Positions 44,951 through 55,020 of a DNA stretch of 64,000 bases are shown piece after piece. Source of the DNA: Candidatus Gastranaerophilales bacterium. GTDB lineage: Bacteria > Cyanobacteriota > Vampirovibrionia > Gastranaerophilales > Gastranaerophilaceae. Positions within the stretch are counted from its first letter, which is position 1. Every line of letters begins with the position of its first letter. The translations under genes and the position numbers were made by a program. Where the stretch lies: assembly GCA_944325945.1 (NCBI GenBank), contig CALVBW010000018.1:1-64000 (forward strand). Reading direction: 5' to 3'. The notes under the pieces are model-generated. The model was given only the letters and a program-made list of their open reading frames with translations, was not told the DNA's origin and did no database searches.

Positions 44951-46804
44951 ATGAGTTTTGATGAAAAAGCAGTAAAAATTGTTCGTCAGGCACTGGACGT
45001 ACTTGGAAAGAAAAATTTTGCATTAATAGTTCATGGTGGTAGTTTTCCGTCAGCAGAAGGCGAAAATACAGGCTTTGGCTCCATGAATACTAAAGGCGGC
45101 AGAGATCTTATTGATTATGTCTCCGGTATATTTAATGCAATTCAACTCGGACCGGCCGGTAAAACAAAAAGTTGTGATTCTTCGCCTTACACCGGCACAA
45201 TTTTTTCTACAAATCCGCTTTTTGTTGATTTGAAAGAGCTGACTACTGATGCGTGGAGCAATATTTTACCTGAAGATAAATTTAATGAAATAGTAAAGAA
45301 TAATCCTAATAAAAACGATAATAAAACAGCGTATTCTTATGCATTTAATCAGTATGCGGATGCATTGAACCATGCATACAGAAATTTTTTGCAAAAAGGC
45401 TCTAATTCTCTCAAAAAAGAATTTGAAGAATATAAACATTTGAACAATAGATGGCTTGACCGTGACAGTATTTATGAAGCATTGTGTATAGAACATCAAA
45501 ATGATTACTGGCCTTTATGGCAGTCAGATATTGATAAAAAATTATTTGCACCTGATACAATAGAAGAAAGATTGGAACATGGCAGACGGCTTGTTGAAAT
45601 TTCCAAAAAATATGCTTATGATATTGATAAATATAAATTCATACAATTTGTTCTAAAAAAACAAAACGGTGAAGTTAAAGAATATGCGAAAAACAAGGGA
45701 ATTAAAATGATTGCCGACAGACAGGTCGCATTTTCTGACCGTGACAGCTGGGCTTATCAAGCGTATTTTCTTCCCGGTTGGATGCTGGGCTGCCCGCCGG
45801 ATTATTTTTCAAAAGACGGACAGGCATGGGGATTTCCTGTATTGGATCCTGAAAAAATGTTTAAAGAAGACGGTTCACTCGGTAAAGCCGGCGTATTGTT
45901 AAAAAATTTATATAAAAAAATGTTCAGGGAAAACCCCGGCGGTGTCAGAATTGACCATATTGTCGGCTTGATTGATCCATGGGTATATAAAGCAGGGCAT
46001 AAGCCAAAAATTGAAGAAGGCGCAGGCAGATTATATTCATCACCCGAGCATGAGTTTCTTTCAAAATATGCTATTCCTTCAATGGAAGATTTAGATACAA
46101 CGCTTGAAGCTGACAAAGAAAAACGCGTAAAAACATTAACAGATGAACAAATATCTAAATACGGCGCATTGATTGAGAAAATTGTTATTGCCGCTGCAGA
46201 AGAAGAAGGGCTTACAAAAGATGCAATTGTGTGCGAAGATTTAGGTACGCTGACAAATCCTGTGGCTGCGGTAATGAAAAAATACGAACTTCTGGGTATG
46301 CGTTTGACACAATTTGTCGTGCCTGAAGAGCCAAAACATCCGTATCGCTGTTGTAACATTACGGAAAAATGCTGGGCTATGGTTGGTACGCATGATAATC
46401 AGCCTATTTCTATGTGGGCAAAATCTATGATAAATACTCACGAAGGTTATTTGCATGCCAAGAATCTGGTTGAGGATTTGTATGCTGAAGCTTCAAATAA
46501 AGACGATATTATAACAAGATTAACCAAAGACGCTGAATTTTTAAAACAGACAAAATTGGTTGAGATATTTGCATCAAAAGCTGAGAATATTCAAATTTTC
46601 TTTACTGACTTTTTCAGGATTGATGATGTTTATAACAGACCGGGTACTTCTGGAGATGCAAACTGGAGTTTAAGAGTTCCGGATAACTTTAGAGAATTAT
46701 CGCCTATTGATTTGCCGGAAATATTAAAACAGGCTATTATATCAAGAGGAAGCGAATTCGCAAAAGAAAATGCACAATTAATTGAGGAATTAAGTGAAAT
46801 TTAA
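44951..46804 (+). CDS. malQ: 4-alpha-glucanotransferase (amylomaltase, GH77)
   Basis: Cytosolic enzyme that transfers alpha-1,4-glucan pieces between maltodextrins or glycogen-derived chains. At 617 residues, key motifs are PPDYFSKDGQAWGFP, the nucleophile D335 in GVRIDHIVG, the acid/base E429 in CEDLG, and GTHDN. The N-terminal part is longer and more divergent than in Escherichia coli MalQ. I chose ATG 44951 with GAGGG before it; the ATG at 44939 overlaps that site. It overlaps the next gene by 11 bases. Confidence 0.9.
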   Translation: MSFDEKAVKIVRQALDVLGKKNFALIVHGGSFPSAEGENTGFGSMNTKGGRDLIDYVSGIFNAIQLGPAGKTKSCDSSPYTGTIFSTNPLFVDLKELTTDAWSNILPEDKFNEIVKNNPNKNDNKTAYSYAFNQYADALNHAYRNFLQKGSNSLKKEFEEYKHLNNRWLDRDSIYEALCIEHQNDYWPLWQSDIDKKLFAPDTIEERLEHGRRLVEISKKYAYDIDKYKFIQFVLKKQNGEVKEYAKNKGIKMIADRQVAFSDRDSWAYQAYFLPGWMLGCPPDYFSKDGQAWGFPVLDPEKMFKEDGSLGKAGVLLKNLYKKMFRENPGGVRIDHIVGLIDPWVYKAGHKPKIEEGAGRLYSSPEHEFLSKYAIPSMEDLDTTLEADKEKRVKTLTDEQISKYGALIEKIVIAAAEEEGLTKDAIVCEDLGTLTNPVAAVMKKYELLGMRLTQFVVPEEPKHPYRCCNITEKCWAMVGTHDNQPISMWAKSMINTHEGYLHAKNLVEDLYAEASNKDDIITRLTKDAEFLKQTKLVEIFASKAENIQIFFTDFFRIDDVYNRPGTSGDANWSLRVPDNFRELSPIDLPEILKQAIISRGSEFAKENAQLIEELSEI

Positions 46805-47636
46805 GACTTTATTTATTGCTTTTGCTGCGGCGGTTATTTTTTCCTGTTCAGCTGTGATGGCTGACAATATGACTGAAGCAAAACTTCAATACAATAAAGG
46901 TATTGATTTTTATAAAATAGGTCAGTATGACCGTTCAATGGAATGTTTTAGAAAAGCAATTGATCTTGATCCCGAATATATTGATGCATATTATAATTTA
47001 GGCTCTATTCTCGAATATTTGGGGCAGGATGAGGCTGCGCTTACAGTTTTTAAACAAATAGTCGTGAGAAAGCCGACGGATTATGATGCGGTTTATAAAG
47101 CTGCTGAATTGAGCAAAAAGTTAGGGCAAATTGATAAAGCTAAATCATTTCTTGCAATTATTCCGTCAGGCTCATATGTAAATCCTAAAGCACAGCAGCT
47201 TGCGCATGAATTGAATACGGATTTACAAACACTTCAATATGAAAATAAAATAAAAGAAACCCCGTCACAGCCTTTGACAAACGGAGTCTATGAAAACATT
47301 CCGAGTCCTACCGGTATTACAACAGATAATGCTGGTAATCTTTTTGTCGCGGGTTTTTCTGATAATGTAATTTTTAAAATCACGCCTGACGGTAACCGGA
47401 TTATATTTTTAAAAGATAAGCGTTTGAACGGTCCTATCGGGATAATAAATGACGGGGCAGGTAATCTTTATATTGCAAATTATAATGCAGATAATGTTCT
47501 AAAGGTATCTGCAACAGGTCAGGTCAGTGTTTTGATTGAAAATATTTTAAAACCCTATGGACTGTATATTTCCAACGGGACATTATTTATTTCGTCACAG
47601 GGTTCTAATGCGGTCATAAGATTTAAATTGAAATAA
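46794..47636 (+). CDS. Exported TPR plus NHL/beta-propeller-like protein
   Basis: A 280-residue protein with a signal peptide (1-23). Residues 25-125 hold about three TPR repeats (KLQYNKGIDFYKIGQYDRSMECF, AYYNLGSILEYLGQDEAALTVF). Residues 160-280 hold NHL-like blades (PTGITTDNAGNLFVAGFSDN, GPIGIINDGAGNLYIANYNADN), too few for a full propeller, so it may pair up. The sequence FSC near residue 18 is not a good lipobox. It overlaps malQ by 11 bases. Confidence 0.78.
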   Translation: MKFKTLFIAFAAAVIFSCSAVMADNMTEAKLQYNKGIDFYKIGQYDRSMECFRKAIDLDPEYIDAYYNLGSILEYLGQDEAALTVFKQIVVRKPTDYDAVYKAAELSKKLGQIDKAKSFLAIIPSGSYVNPKAQQLAHELNTDLQTLQYENKIKETPSQPLTNGVYENIPSPTGITTDNAGNLFVAGFSDNVIFKITPDGNRIIFLKDKRLNGPIGIINDGAGNLYIANYNADNVLKVSATGQVSVLIENILKPYGLYISNGTLFISSQGSNAVIRFKLK

Positions 47637-47848
47637 GTTTAGAAAAATATTTGTATCAAAATATAAATTACCTATATACAAAACCTGTATGTCATGTTAA
47701 AATATTGACAGATGTAGTAGTTAATATTTTTTGGAAATATATGCATTAAAATTTGATTAAATTAAATAATCATAAGCTCGATAGGATATATGTATCGGGC
47801 AATGCGTGTATTATATGAAAAATAGAATAGGATAAGGTAAAAAACTTT
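47637..47848 (+). promoter_or_regulatory. Upstream region of rny
   Basis: No gene. An inverted repeat GCTCGATA/TATCGGGC (47776-47800, one G-T pair) sits directly before a TATTAT box (47809-47814). AAGG lies about 11 bases before the rny ATG. The palindrome could be an operator. Confidence 0.4.
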
Positions 47849-49369
47849 ATGGACTTTTTATTGGTTGCCGCGATTATTTTGGTAATAATCTTAATCGCCG
47901 TGCTGATAATTCAGCAAAATAAGGTCAAAAGTGTTCTTCAAAGCACACAAAAAGACCGTTTGGATTTGGAAGAAAAAGAGAAACTTTTATTAAAAGAAGC
48001 AAAAATTAAGGCAATTGAAGAGTTGCAGGCTGACAGAGACAAGCTTAATGAAGAAGAGAGAGAACGCCGGCAGGAGCTTAATCGTCTGGAACAAAAATTG
48101 GTCAAACGCGAGGATATGCTTGAAGATAAAATTCAAGAATATACCGAAAAAGATATTCAGGTTCAGAAAAAACTTGATGAATTGCTGGATAAAGAGGATT
48201 ATCTTGCGGAAATCGTGCAAAAACAGACAACGGAGCTTGAAAGAATTTCCGGTATGTCAGCAGATGAAGCAAAAAATATGCTTCTTGAACAGTTAAAGCA
48301 TGATCTGGCGCAGGAACAAATGCAGTTGATCCGCGAAAATGAGGCAAAAATAAAAGAAACTGCTCTTGAAAAATCAAAAGAGATTTTGTCAACAGCAATG
48401 CAGCGTTGTATGATTGAACAGGTTGTGGAAACAACTGTTTCCGTTGTAGCACTGCCGAGTGACGAAATGAAAGGCAGAATAATCGGTCGTGAGGGACGTA
48501 ATATTAGAGCTTTGGAAACTTTGACAGGCGTCGATTTGATTATTGATGACACGCCGGAAGCTGTTGTATTATCAAGTTTTGATCCGGTAAGACGTGAAAT
48601 TGCAAAACTCGCGCTTGAAAAACTTATTGTTGACGGGCGTATTCACCCTGTCAGAATTGAAGAAATGGTTGAAAAGGCAAGAGAAGAAATTGAAAAGAAA
48701 ATCTGGACAGAGGGTGAAAACGCAGCGTTTGAAATGGGCGTTATGGGCTTAAATAAAGAGCTTATCAAAACTCTCGGACGTTTATATTACAGAACAAGCT
48801 ACGGACAGAATGTTTTGAAACATTCGCTCGAAGTCGGACATATTGCCGGCATGCTCGCTGCGGAACTCGGCGCAAATGAGGCTGTGGCAAAGCGCGCAGG
48901 ACTTTTGCATGATATAGGAAAAGCCGTTGACCAAACACAGGAAGGTACACATATTCAGCTTGGTGTCGAGCTTGCATCGCGTTATGGTGAAAAACCTGAA
49001 ATTATTCATGCAATTGAGGCTCACCACGATGATGTTGTTGCAAACACTATTGAGGCGGTTCTTGTAAAAATTGCTGACGCGATTTCTGCAGGCAGACCGG
49101 GCGCAAGACGTGATACTCTGGAAATTTATATTAAACGTCTGCAAAAGATTGAAGAAATCGTAAACAGCTATGACGGAATTAAACAATCATTTGCCGTTCA
49201 AGCAGGACGTGAAGTCAGAATTATTGTTCAGGCTGAAATGTTTGATGATCTGGCATCTCAAAAGCTTGCAAGAGATGTCGCAAAACGTATTGAGGATGAG
49301 ATTGATTATCCCGGTCAAATCAGAGTTACTGTTGTAAGAGAATTCAGAACAACAGAAATAGCAAAATAA
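47849..49369 (+). CDS. rny: Ribonuclease Y
   Basis: Membrane-anchored endoribonuclease that starts mRNA decay. The 506-residue protein has an N-terminal membrane helix (3-22), a long charged coiled coil (about 25-195), a KH RNA-binding domain ([17 protein letters not shown], about 207-223), and an HD domain with metal residues H325 (HSLEVGH) and H354-D355 (LLHDIGK). Complete and typical. The next gene is ymdB-like, as in many bacteria. Confidence 0.96.
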   Translation: MDFLLVAAIILVIILIAVLIIQQNKVKSVLQSTQKDRLDLEEKEKLLLKEAKIKAIEELQADRDKLNEEERERRQELNRLEQKLVKREDMLEDKIQEYTEKDIQVQKKLDELLDKEDYLAEIVQKQTTELERISGMSADEAKNMLLEQLKHDLAQEQMQLIRENEAKIKETALEKSKEILSTAMQRCMIEQVVETTVSVVALPSDEMKGRIIGREGRNIRALETLTGVDLIIDDTPEAVVLSSFDPVRREIAKLALEKLIVDGRIHPVRIEEMVEKAREEIEKKIWTEGENAAFEMGVMGLNKELIKTLGRLYYRTSYGQNVLKHSLEVGHIAGMLAAELGANEAVAKRAGLLHDIGKAVDQTQEGTHIQLGVELASRYGEKPEIIHAIEAHHDDVVANTIEAVLVKIADAISAGRPGARRDTLEIYIKRLQKIEEIVNSYDGIKQSFAVQAGREVRIIVQAEMFDDLASQKLARDVAKRIEDEIDYPGQIRVTVVREFRTTEIAK

Positions 49370-49394
49370 GAGCAGGGTTTTCCTGCTCTTTTTT
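49368..49394 (+). terminator. Terminator overlapping the rny stop
   Basis: The stem AGAGCAGG/CCTGCTCT (49369-49389) with a short loop is followed by six Ts. The next gene begins only a few bases later, so partial read-through or its own start is needed. Confidence 0.8.
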
Positions 49395-49405
49395 AAGGAA
49401 TATAA

Positions 49406-50218
49406 ATGTCAGGTGATGAAAAAACAATAAAAATTTTATTTTTCGGAGATATGGTCGGCAGACCCGGAAGGTATGCCGTGCGTGATTTTTTGTCACAAAA
49501 TGCCGGAAAATATGATTTTATAATCGCAAATGTTGAAAATGCATCTCACGGTTTTGGATTGACCGAAAAAAATTACAATGAAATAATAAGTTACGGCGTA
49601 AATTGTATGACAAGCGGAAATCATATCTGGGATAAACGGGATATTTTCGGTTTTATAGAAAACGCCGACAAATTAATTCGACCGATTAATTATCCGTCAG
49701 GCACAAAAGGAGTCGGGAGCAGAGTATTTGATTTGGGAGATTATAAAATTGCAGTTATAAATGTACTGGGTAAAGTTTTCATTAACGTTGTCGATTTCCA
49801 ATGGGATTTTGTAACGGAAGAGATTAAAAGATTAAAAGAAATTACGCCGATTGTGATTGTAGATTTTCATGCGGAAGCAACGGCGGAAAAAATTTGTTTT
49901 GGTAAATATTGTTCGGAATTGGGTGTCAGTGCATTTTTCGGAACACATACTCATGTTCAGACAGCTGATGAAACCATTATAAATAATATGGGATACATAA
50001 CCGATGCCGGATTTTGCGGTGCATCGGACGGGGTTATAGGTATGGAATATAAAACATCTTTGACACGTTTTGTAACAGGAATTCCGGAACGATACGAGAT
50101 AGCAGACGGTAAGAGCCTTCAGATAAACGCGGTTGAAGTGGAAATTAAACCTTCAACGGGGCATACTGTTGCTATAAAAAGAATTTTGTGCAGTAGAGAT
50201 GAGGAAATAAAGGAATGA
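49406..50218 (+). CDS. YmdB/TIGR00282 metallophosphoesterase
   Basis: A 270-residue binuclear phosphoesterase; Bacillus YmdB hydrolyses 2',3'- or 3',5'-cAMP and affects biofilm decisions. Metal motifs are FFGDMVGRPGR (10-20), NVEN, SGNHIWD, DFHAEAT and GTHTHVQTAD. AAGGAA precedes the ATG. It follows rny, a conserved partnership linked to RNA turnover, and overlaps the PHP gene by 4 bases. Confidence 0.9.
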   Translation: MSGDEKTIKILFFGDMVGRPGRYAVRDFLSQNAGKYDFIIANVENASHGFGLTEKNYNEIISYGVNCMTSGNHIWDKRDIFGFIENADKLIRPINYPSGTKGVGSRVFDLGDYKIAVINVLGKVFINVVDFQWDFVTEEIKRLKEITPIVIVDFHAEATAEKICFGKYCSELGVSAFFGTHTHVQTADETIINNMGYITDAGFCGASDGVIGMEYKTSLTRFVTGIPERYEIADGKSLQINAVEVEIKPSTGHTVAIKRILCSRDEEIKE

Positions 50219-51069
50219 AGACAGATTTACACATCCATACCTATTATTCGGACGGTGTGTTCTCGCCTGAGAAAATTGTCGACACCGCGGTCGATGTCGG
50301 GCTTCAGGCAATAGCTATAACCGATCACGATAATGTTCTGGCTTATGATGTCGCCAAAAAACATATAAAAGACAAAGGGCTGGAAGATAAAATTGAAATT
50401 ATACGCGGGATTGAAGTAAATACACTTTATAAAAATTATGAAGTCCACATTCTCGGATATTTTATGAATCCGGAAAACAGTGACTTTCAGGCAATGTTAA
50501 AAACACAGCAGCAGGCAAGGGTTAAGCAGACAAAAGAAATTCTTGCGCTTCTGGCTAAAAAAGAAGGTATTAAAATAAAATTTGATGATGTTAAAAAAAT
50601 GGTAGCGGAAGGCGGAAGTATCGGACGTCCGCATATTGCCAAAGCAATTACAAATGCGGGCGGCACAACAACCGTTATGGACGCGTATGCAAAATATATC
50701 CACGATGATTCGCCTGTTTATGTTCAAAGAAAAACGGTTACGCCTCATGATGCGGTTGAAATAATCTATGATGCCGGCGGGATTCCTGTTATTGCGCATC
50801 CGCATGATATTGATATCGCGGAAAGTTTGATAAAGGAGCTTATGAATTACGGCTTGAGGGGAATTGAGGCGTATCACAGAAAACATTCTCCTGCCTGTGT
50901 CGAGTATTTTTCATCTATGGCTGAAGAATTAGGTCTGATTGTCACCGGCGGCTCTGATTTCCATACACCAAACATTATGAACGGTCAGATTATTCTGGGT
51001 AAAAATTTCGTACCCGAGTGGGTTTATGACAAACTTGTGAAAGAAAAAAAATTAATTGATATGGCGTAA
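50215..51069 (+). CDS. PHP-domain phosphoesterase (RNase AM/YciV-like)
   Basis: A 284-residue cytosolic phosphoesterase. PHP metal motifs are DLHIHTYYSDG (4-14), ITDHDN, GIEV, and the C-terminal IAHPHD and GGSDFHT. Relatives hydrolyse 3',5'-bisphosphonucleosides and trim RNA 5' ends. It overlaps the YmdB gene (ATGA), and the cluster with rny suggests one RNA-degradation module. Confidence 0.9.
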   Translation: MKTDLHIHTYYSDGVFSPEKIVDTAVDVGLQAIAITDHDNVLAYDVAKKHIKDKGLEDKIEIIRGIEVNTLYKNYEVHILGYFMNPENSDFQAMLKTQQQARVKQTKEILALLAKKEGIKIKFDDVKKMVAEGGSIGRPHIAKAITNAGGTTTVMDAYAKYIHDDSPVYVQRKTVTPHDAVEIIYDAGGIPVIAHPHDIDIAESLIKELMNYGLRGIEAYHRKHSPACVEYFSSMAEELGLIVTGGSDFHTPNIMNGQIILGKNFVPEWVYDKLVKEKKLIDMA

Positions 51070-51071
51070 AA

Positions 51072-51716
51072 ATGGTAAAGAAAAAATTCTGGAAACTTGA
51101 ATATTCAATCACTTTATTTGTTCTAATCGGGTTGCTTTTGCTTTTTGTGCCTTTGAAAATAGAAAATTATTTTCAAGCCGGCATGATATCAAAATGGAAT
51201 GACAGATATAATAAAGTTGCATATATGTTTACGGTCATTAATGCGCAGACGGATGATGAAATATTGAAAAGTTTTGCGGAGGCCGAAACTCCTGAACAGC
51301 GTGAAAAATTGCTGCTTCAGCTTGTAAAACCGTATCTTAGAATTCATCAATCCGACAAATTTCCGAGACGATATAAGCCCAAATTTATGAACGGCGACAG
51401 AGTTCAGAAAGATAACTATTATTATTTTAATGAATTTTATTTCGCTGATAACGGAATGCATGTTGTCGGGATTAAAGATATTGTAAAACACGAAAATAAC
51501 GCACCGTGGTTTATGATGATGTTTGACATAAACGGTGTTCTGCCTCCGAATACCTGGGGCAAAGATATTTTTGGTATTTATATTCTGGATGAAGGAAAAA
51601 TTCGTCCTTTTGGTTATGAAAAGAGTATGGATGCTCTTGCGGAAGACTGTTCCGAAAACGGTACGGGTGTTGATTGTTCTTATTTCTATAGAATTGGCGG
51701 TGAGTTTAATGATTAA
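51072..51716 (+). CDS. Degenerate pseudopilin-like membrane protein
   Basis: A 214-residue protein with an N-terminal membrane helix (about 11-30). Its first residues align without gaps to the prepilin at 10489: F6 and E10 match the mature F1 and E5 positions, followed by ITL and IG. The residue before F6 is lysine, not glycine or alanine, so cleavage is doubtful. The C-terminal block FDING (151-155), PN (159-160), GKDIF (163-167) and RPFG also matches that pilin. It lies two bases after the PHP gene and overlaps the LOG gene by 8 bases. A minor pilin or pilus-assembly component is my inference. Confidence 0.7.
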   Translation: MVKKKFWKLEYSITLFVLIGLLLLFVPLKIENYFQAGMISKWNDRYNKVAYMFTVINAQTDDEILKSFAEAETPEQREKLLLQLVKPYLRIHQSDKFPRRYKPKFMNGDRVQKDNYYYFNEFYFADNGMHVVGIKDIVKHENNAPWFMMMFDINGVLPPNTWGKDIFGIYILDEGKIRPFGYEKSMDALAEDCSENGTGVDCSYFYRIGGEFND

Positions 51717-52296
51717 AAGGATTTGTGTATTTGCATCATCTTCAAACTTCCTGCAGCCGGTCTATTATAAAGATGCTGCGGAACTCGGGCGTTTGATTGC
51801 GGAAAACGGTTATGATATGGTCTATGGCGGAAGCAATTTAGGCTTGATGTGGGCTTGTGCCGGCGCTGCAAAAGTTCATGGCGCAAAACTTACCGGTGTT
51901 ATGCCAGAAAAGCTTCAAAGTATGGGCGTATTCACAGACGGCTGCGACGAATTTATCGTAACTGAGGGTATGAGAGAGCGAAAAGCCAAAATCGACAGTA
52001 TTTCGGATGCTGTTGTAGCGCTTGCCGGTGGTTTCGGAACCCTTGAAGAATTGTCAGAGATGATTGTCCAAAAACAATTAGGGTACAATAAAAAGCCTAT
52101 TATAATTTTGAATACAAACGGATTTTATAATAAATTGAACGACTTTTTTGAAGAAGTTATTGAACAGAAATTCGCAAACAAAAACGTCAGAAGTCTTTAT
52201 TATCTTGCCGATACCCCTCAAGACGTAATTGATTATCTGAAAACTTATAAGCCGTCGGAGCTTAACGTTGATAAAAACGCGATTTATGCAAGATAA
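51709..52296 (+). CDS. LOG-family (Lonely Guy) nucleotide phosphoribohydrolase-like protein
   Basis: A 195-residue Rossmann-fold protein that releases ribose-5-phosphate from nucleoside monophosphates. The family motif appears as LAGGFGTLEELSE (normally PGGxGTxxE), with MRERKAKI just before and VYGGSNLGLMW in the N-terminal half. The ATG at 51709 is chosen because the family start IKRICVFASSS follows it; the earlier open frame lies inside the pseudopilin-like gene. Probably cotranscribed with rny-ymdB-PHP. Confidence 0.88.
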   Translation: MIKRICVFASSSNFLQPVYYKDAAELGRLIAENGYDMVYGGSNLGLMWACAGAAKVHGAKLTGVMPEKLQSMGVFTDGCDEFIVTEGMRERKAKIDSISDAVVALAGGFGTLEELSEMIVQKQLGYNKKPIIILNTNGFYNKLNDFFEEVIEQKFANKNVRSLYYLADTPQDVIDYLKTYKPSELNVDKNAIYAR

Positions 52297-52373
52297 TTAT
52301 ATTAAAAGCAAATGCTTTGAATATTCCGTTGGATGACCTTTATAAGGCTGTTCCGCAAAATAAGGTATGATTA

Positions 52374-52445
52374 GATATAAAGTTTCTCAACGACGCTCCC
52401 GCCTCCGGCTTCGCTATTGTTTCGAAACCTTATATCTTTATTTTT
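52374..52445 (+). terminator. Long hairpin terminator / repeat before gatB
   Basis: A 13-base stem GATATAAAGTTTC (52374-52386) pairs with GAAACCTTATATC (52424-52436) with one mismatch. It encloses a GC-rich 37-base loop and is followed by a T-rich stretch. Probable end of the LOG operon. The GC-rich loop resembles the style of other GC-rich islands here. Confidence 0.65.
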
Positions 52446-52457
52446 TATGTTTTTTTA

Positions 52458-52466
52458 TGCTATAAT
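52458..52466 (+). promoter_or_regulatory. Extended -10 of gatB
   Basis: TG at 52458-52459 and TATAAT at 52461-52466, followed by a 23-base leader with AAGGAG before the ATG. Confidence 0.55.
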
Positions 52467-52489
52467 TATCATACGATAAGGAGAAAATA

Positions 52490-53932
52490 ATGGAAAATTT
52501 GAGAGATAAGTATGAAGTAGTTATAGGTTTGGAAGTTCACGCGCAGTTAAAGACCAAATCAAAGATATTTGCACCGGACGGTACGGAATTCGGTAAAGAA
52601 CAAAATACTGAAATCAGCCCGATTACCCTTGGTATGCCGGGAGTTTTGCCGGTTTTGAATAAAGAAGCCGTCAATATGGGAATTTTAACAGGGCTTGCCT
52701 TGAATTGCGAAATCCCTTCCCGCTGCAAATTCGACAGAAAACAATACTTCTACCCCGATTTGCCTAAGGGTTATCAAATCTCTCAATATGATGAACCGAT
52801 TTGCGTAAACGGTCACATTGATATAAACGGAAAAAGAATAGGAATTACCCGTGCGCATTTGGAAGAAGATGCAGGAAAACTCGTTCATGCAGGTGCTGAC
52901 GGACTTGCAGGTTCCAGCTATTCTCTTGTTGACCTGAACCGTGCAGGAACTCCTCTTTTGGAAATCGTATCCGAACCTGATATGAGAAGTTCAGATGAGG
53001 CAAGAGCTTATATGGAAGAATTGCGCAATATCGTTAGATATATAGGTGTTTGCGACGGTAACCTTGAAGAAGGCTCAATGAGATGCGACGCCAATATTTC
53101 TATTATGCCGAAAGGTTCAAAAGAATTCGGCACACGTGCTGAAATTAAGAATGTAAACAGTTTTTCGGCACTTCAAAGAGCTATTGAATACGAAATAGAC
53201 AGACAAATTGAAATTGTCGAAGAAGGCGGAAAAGTTGTTCAAGAAACAAGACTCTGGGATGACAACTCACGCGAAACCCGTTCAATGCGCGGTAAAGAAG
53301 ATGCACATGATTATAGATATTTCCCTGAGCCTGACTTGATGCCGTTAGAAATTTCAAGAGAATGGGTTGAAGAAATCAGATCAAAAATGCCCGAATTGCC
53401 GTCTGCAAAACGCAAACGCTATATGGATTTGGGCTTGAGTGAGTATGACGCAAACGTTATCGTTGAACAGATGGGGCTTGCACTTTTCTTTGATGAAGTG
53501 CTGAAGCTCGGTGCAACTCCGAAAATTGCCGTCAACTTTATGATGGGCGAAATTGCTGCATATTTAAAAGAAGAAAAACTTGAGATTAACGAAACAAAAT
53601 TAACTCCTGAAAATCTTGCCGAGTTGATTTCTTTGATCGAAAAAAATACAATTTCAAATAATATCGGTAAACAAATTATCTTTGATATGATGAAAGAAGG
53701 CAAAAAAGCTTCTCAAATCGTTGAAGAAAAAGGTTTAAGCCAGATTAGTGATGAAGGAGCAATAAAAGCAATTGTTCAAAAAGTTGTTGATGCAAATCCT
53801 GATCAGGTAACAGCTTACAGAAACGGTAAAGTTCAGCTTTTAGGCTTCTTTGTCGGACAAGTTATGAAAGAAACCAAAGGCAGGGCTAACCCGAAAGCGG
53901 TTAATGAATTGTTGAAAGAAATTTTAGGATAA
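52490..53932 (+). CDS. gatB: Asp-tRNA(Asn)/Glu-tRNA(Gln) amidotransferase subunit B
   Basis: Binds misacylated Glu-tRNA(Gln) or Asp-tRNA(Asn) and catalyses the ATP-dependent amidation with GatA and GatC. The 480-residue protein starts [21 protein letters not shown], has the [17 protein letters not shown] block and the C-terminal GatB/YqeY tail ([23 protein letters not shown]). AAGGAG precedes the ATG. gatA and gatC are not here, so the operon is split. Confidence 0.96.
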   Translation: MENLRDKYEVVIGLEVHAQLKTKSKIFAPDGTEFGKEQNTEISPITLGMPGVLPVLNKEAVNMGILTGLALNCEIPSRCKFDRKQYFYPDLPKGYQISQYDEPICVNGHIDINGKRIGITRAHLEEDAGKLVHAGADGLAGSSYSLVDLNRAGTPLLEIVSEPDMRSSDEARAYMEELRNIVRYIGVCDGNLEEGSMRCDANISIMPKGSKEFGTRAEIKNVNSFSALQRAIEYEIDRQIEIVEEGGKVVQETRLWDDNSRETRSMRGKEDAHDYRYFPEPDLMPLEISREWVEEIRSKMPELPSAKRKRYMDLGLSEYDANVIVEQMGLALFFDEVLKLGATPKIAVNFMMGEIAAYLKEEKLEINETKLTPENLAELISLIEKNTISNNIGKQIIFDMMKEGKKASQIVEEKGLSQISDEGAIKAIVQKVVDANPDQVTAYRNGKVQLLGFFVGQVMKETKGRANPKAVNELLKEILG

Positions 53933-53964
53933 TAGGCACCAACGAAAGATTTTCCGAGGTAAAT

Positions 53965-55020
53965 ATGTTTTTTAAAAAAAGAAAAAGCAGCATGGAACGC
54001 GAGATTTTTGAACAGTCAAAAATCCTTGAACACCTTGTAAATACGTATATCGGCGATAATGAGGAAATCTTGATTGATGTTCCTCAAGGGATTGAACAGG
54101 TGGTCTTTGTAGCAAGCGGTTCTTCCTATCATTGCGCAAGGTACGGCGCGGATGTTTTCGGCAGTATTGCTAATCTTGAGGCGCGTGCAATTTATTCCAG
54201 CGAATTTTTGCTTAAAGCTGTTATTCCGCATGCCGAAAATATGCTCTATATCTTTATAACCCAATCAGGCGAAACCTCTGATACTAACAAGGCTTTGATT
54301 AAAGCAAAACAATTCGGCGTCAGAACCTTGTGCATCACGAACAAAGAAGATTCTACAATTTGGAATGCTTCTGACTACAAGGTTTGCTGCCATGCGGGTG
54401 TGGAAAGAAGCATTGCCGCAACTAAATCCTTGACATCTCAGATGATGTGCGTAACCCTTCTTGCCTTAAAGTTTGCAAGATTAAAGGGTATTGATGTCGA
54501 AAATTACATTAATGAGGTTATTTCAATACCTGAATATATTGATAAAACCTATGAATTACGTCCGAAAATTAAAACGCTCGGCAGATTTGTTTCCAAATAT
54601 AAAAACATTGTTGTGTGTGCGGACGGGATGTCCTATGCGCTTGCAAAAGAAGCCGCGTTGAAGATTAAAGAGACGTCTTATTTGAATGTGACATCCCACA
54701 TTTTAGGCGAATTTATGCACGGGCATGTGGCGGTTTTGAATAATAAGGGTTTGCTTATTTATATTTTGGTGGATGATTTAAGCTATATTGCGACAAAAAA
54801 TTTGAATAAAATTAAAGAGGAATATCGCCCGCCTATTTGTATTCTCGGCAATAAAAACGTGAAAATTAATTCAACATTCAATATAAACATTGATTGCGAA
54901 AGCAAAATTGTTAAATATTTTTGTGTGGCTGTAATGATTCAGCTTCTGGCGCTTGAGGTGGCTATGAAACTCCACAGAAACGTCGATAAACCACACGGGC
55001 TGGATAAAGTGGTTAAATAA
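53965..55020 (+). CDS. Double SIS-domain protein (GlmS isomerase-like, no glutaminase)
   Basis: A 351-residue sugar isomerase/deaminase-type protein. Two SIS domains occur (about 35-165 and 200-335): VVFVASGSSYHCARYGADVF and ITQSGETSDTNKALIKAKQFG are typical of GlmS/AgaS. The tail VDKPHGLDKVVK mirrors the GlmS C-terminal loop (DVDKPRNLAKSV). The N-terminal glutaminase domain is absent, so ammonia or a deaminase reaction is expected. It sits 32 bases after gatB. Confidence 0.85.
   Translation: MFFKKRKSSMEREIFEQSKILEHLVNTYIGDNEEILIDVPQGIEQVVFVASGSSYHCARYGADVFGSIANLEARAIYSSEFLLKAVIPHAENMLYIFITQSGETSDTNKALIKAKQFGVRTLCITNKEDSTIWNASDYKVCCHAGVERSIAATKSLTSQMMCVTLLALKFARLKGIDVENYINEVISIPEYIDKTYELRPKIKTLGRFVSKYKNIVVCADGMSYALAKEAALKIKETSYLNVTSHILGEFMHGHVAVLNNKGLLIYILVDDLSYIATKNLNKIKEEYRPPICILGNKNVKINSTFNINIDCESKIVKYFCVAVMIQLLALEVAMKLHRNVDKPHGLDKVVK

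Noticed and set aside
51535-51708. Extended N-terminus for the LOG protein
   Set aside because: It is the shadow of the pseudopilin-like gene; the family fold begins at 51709.
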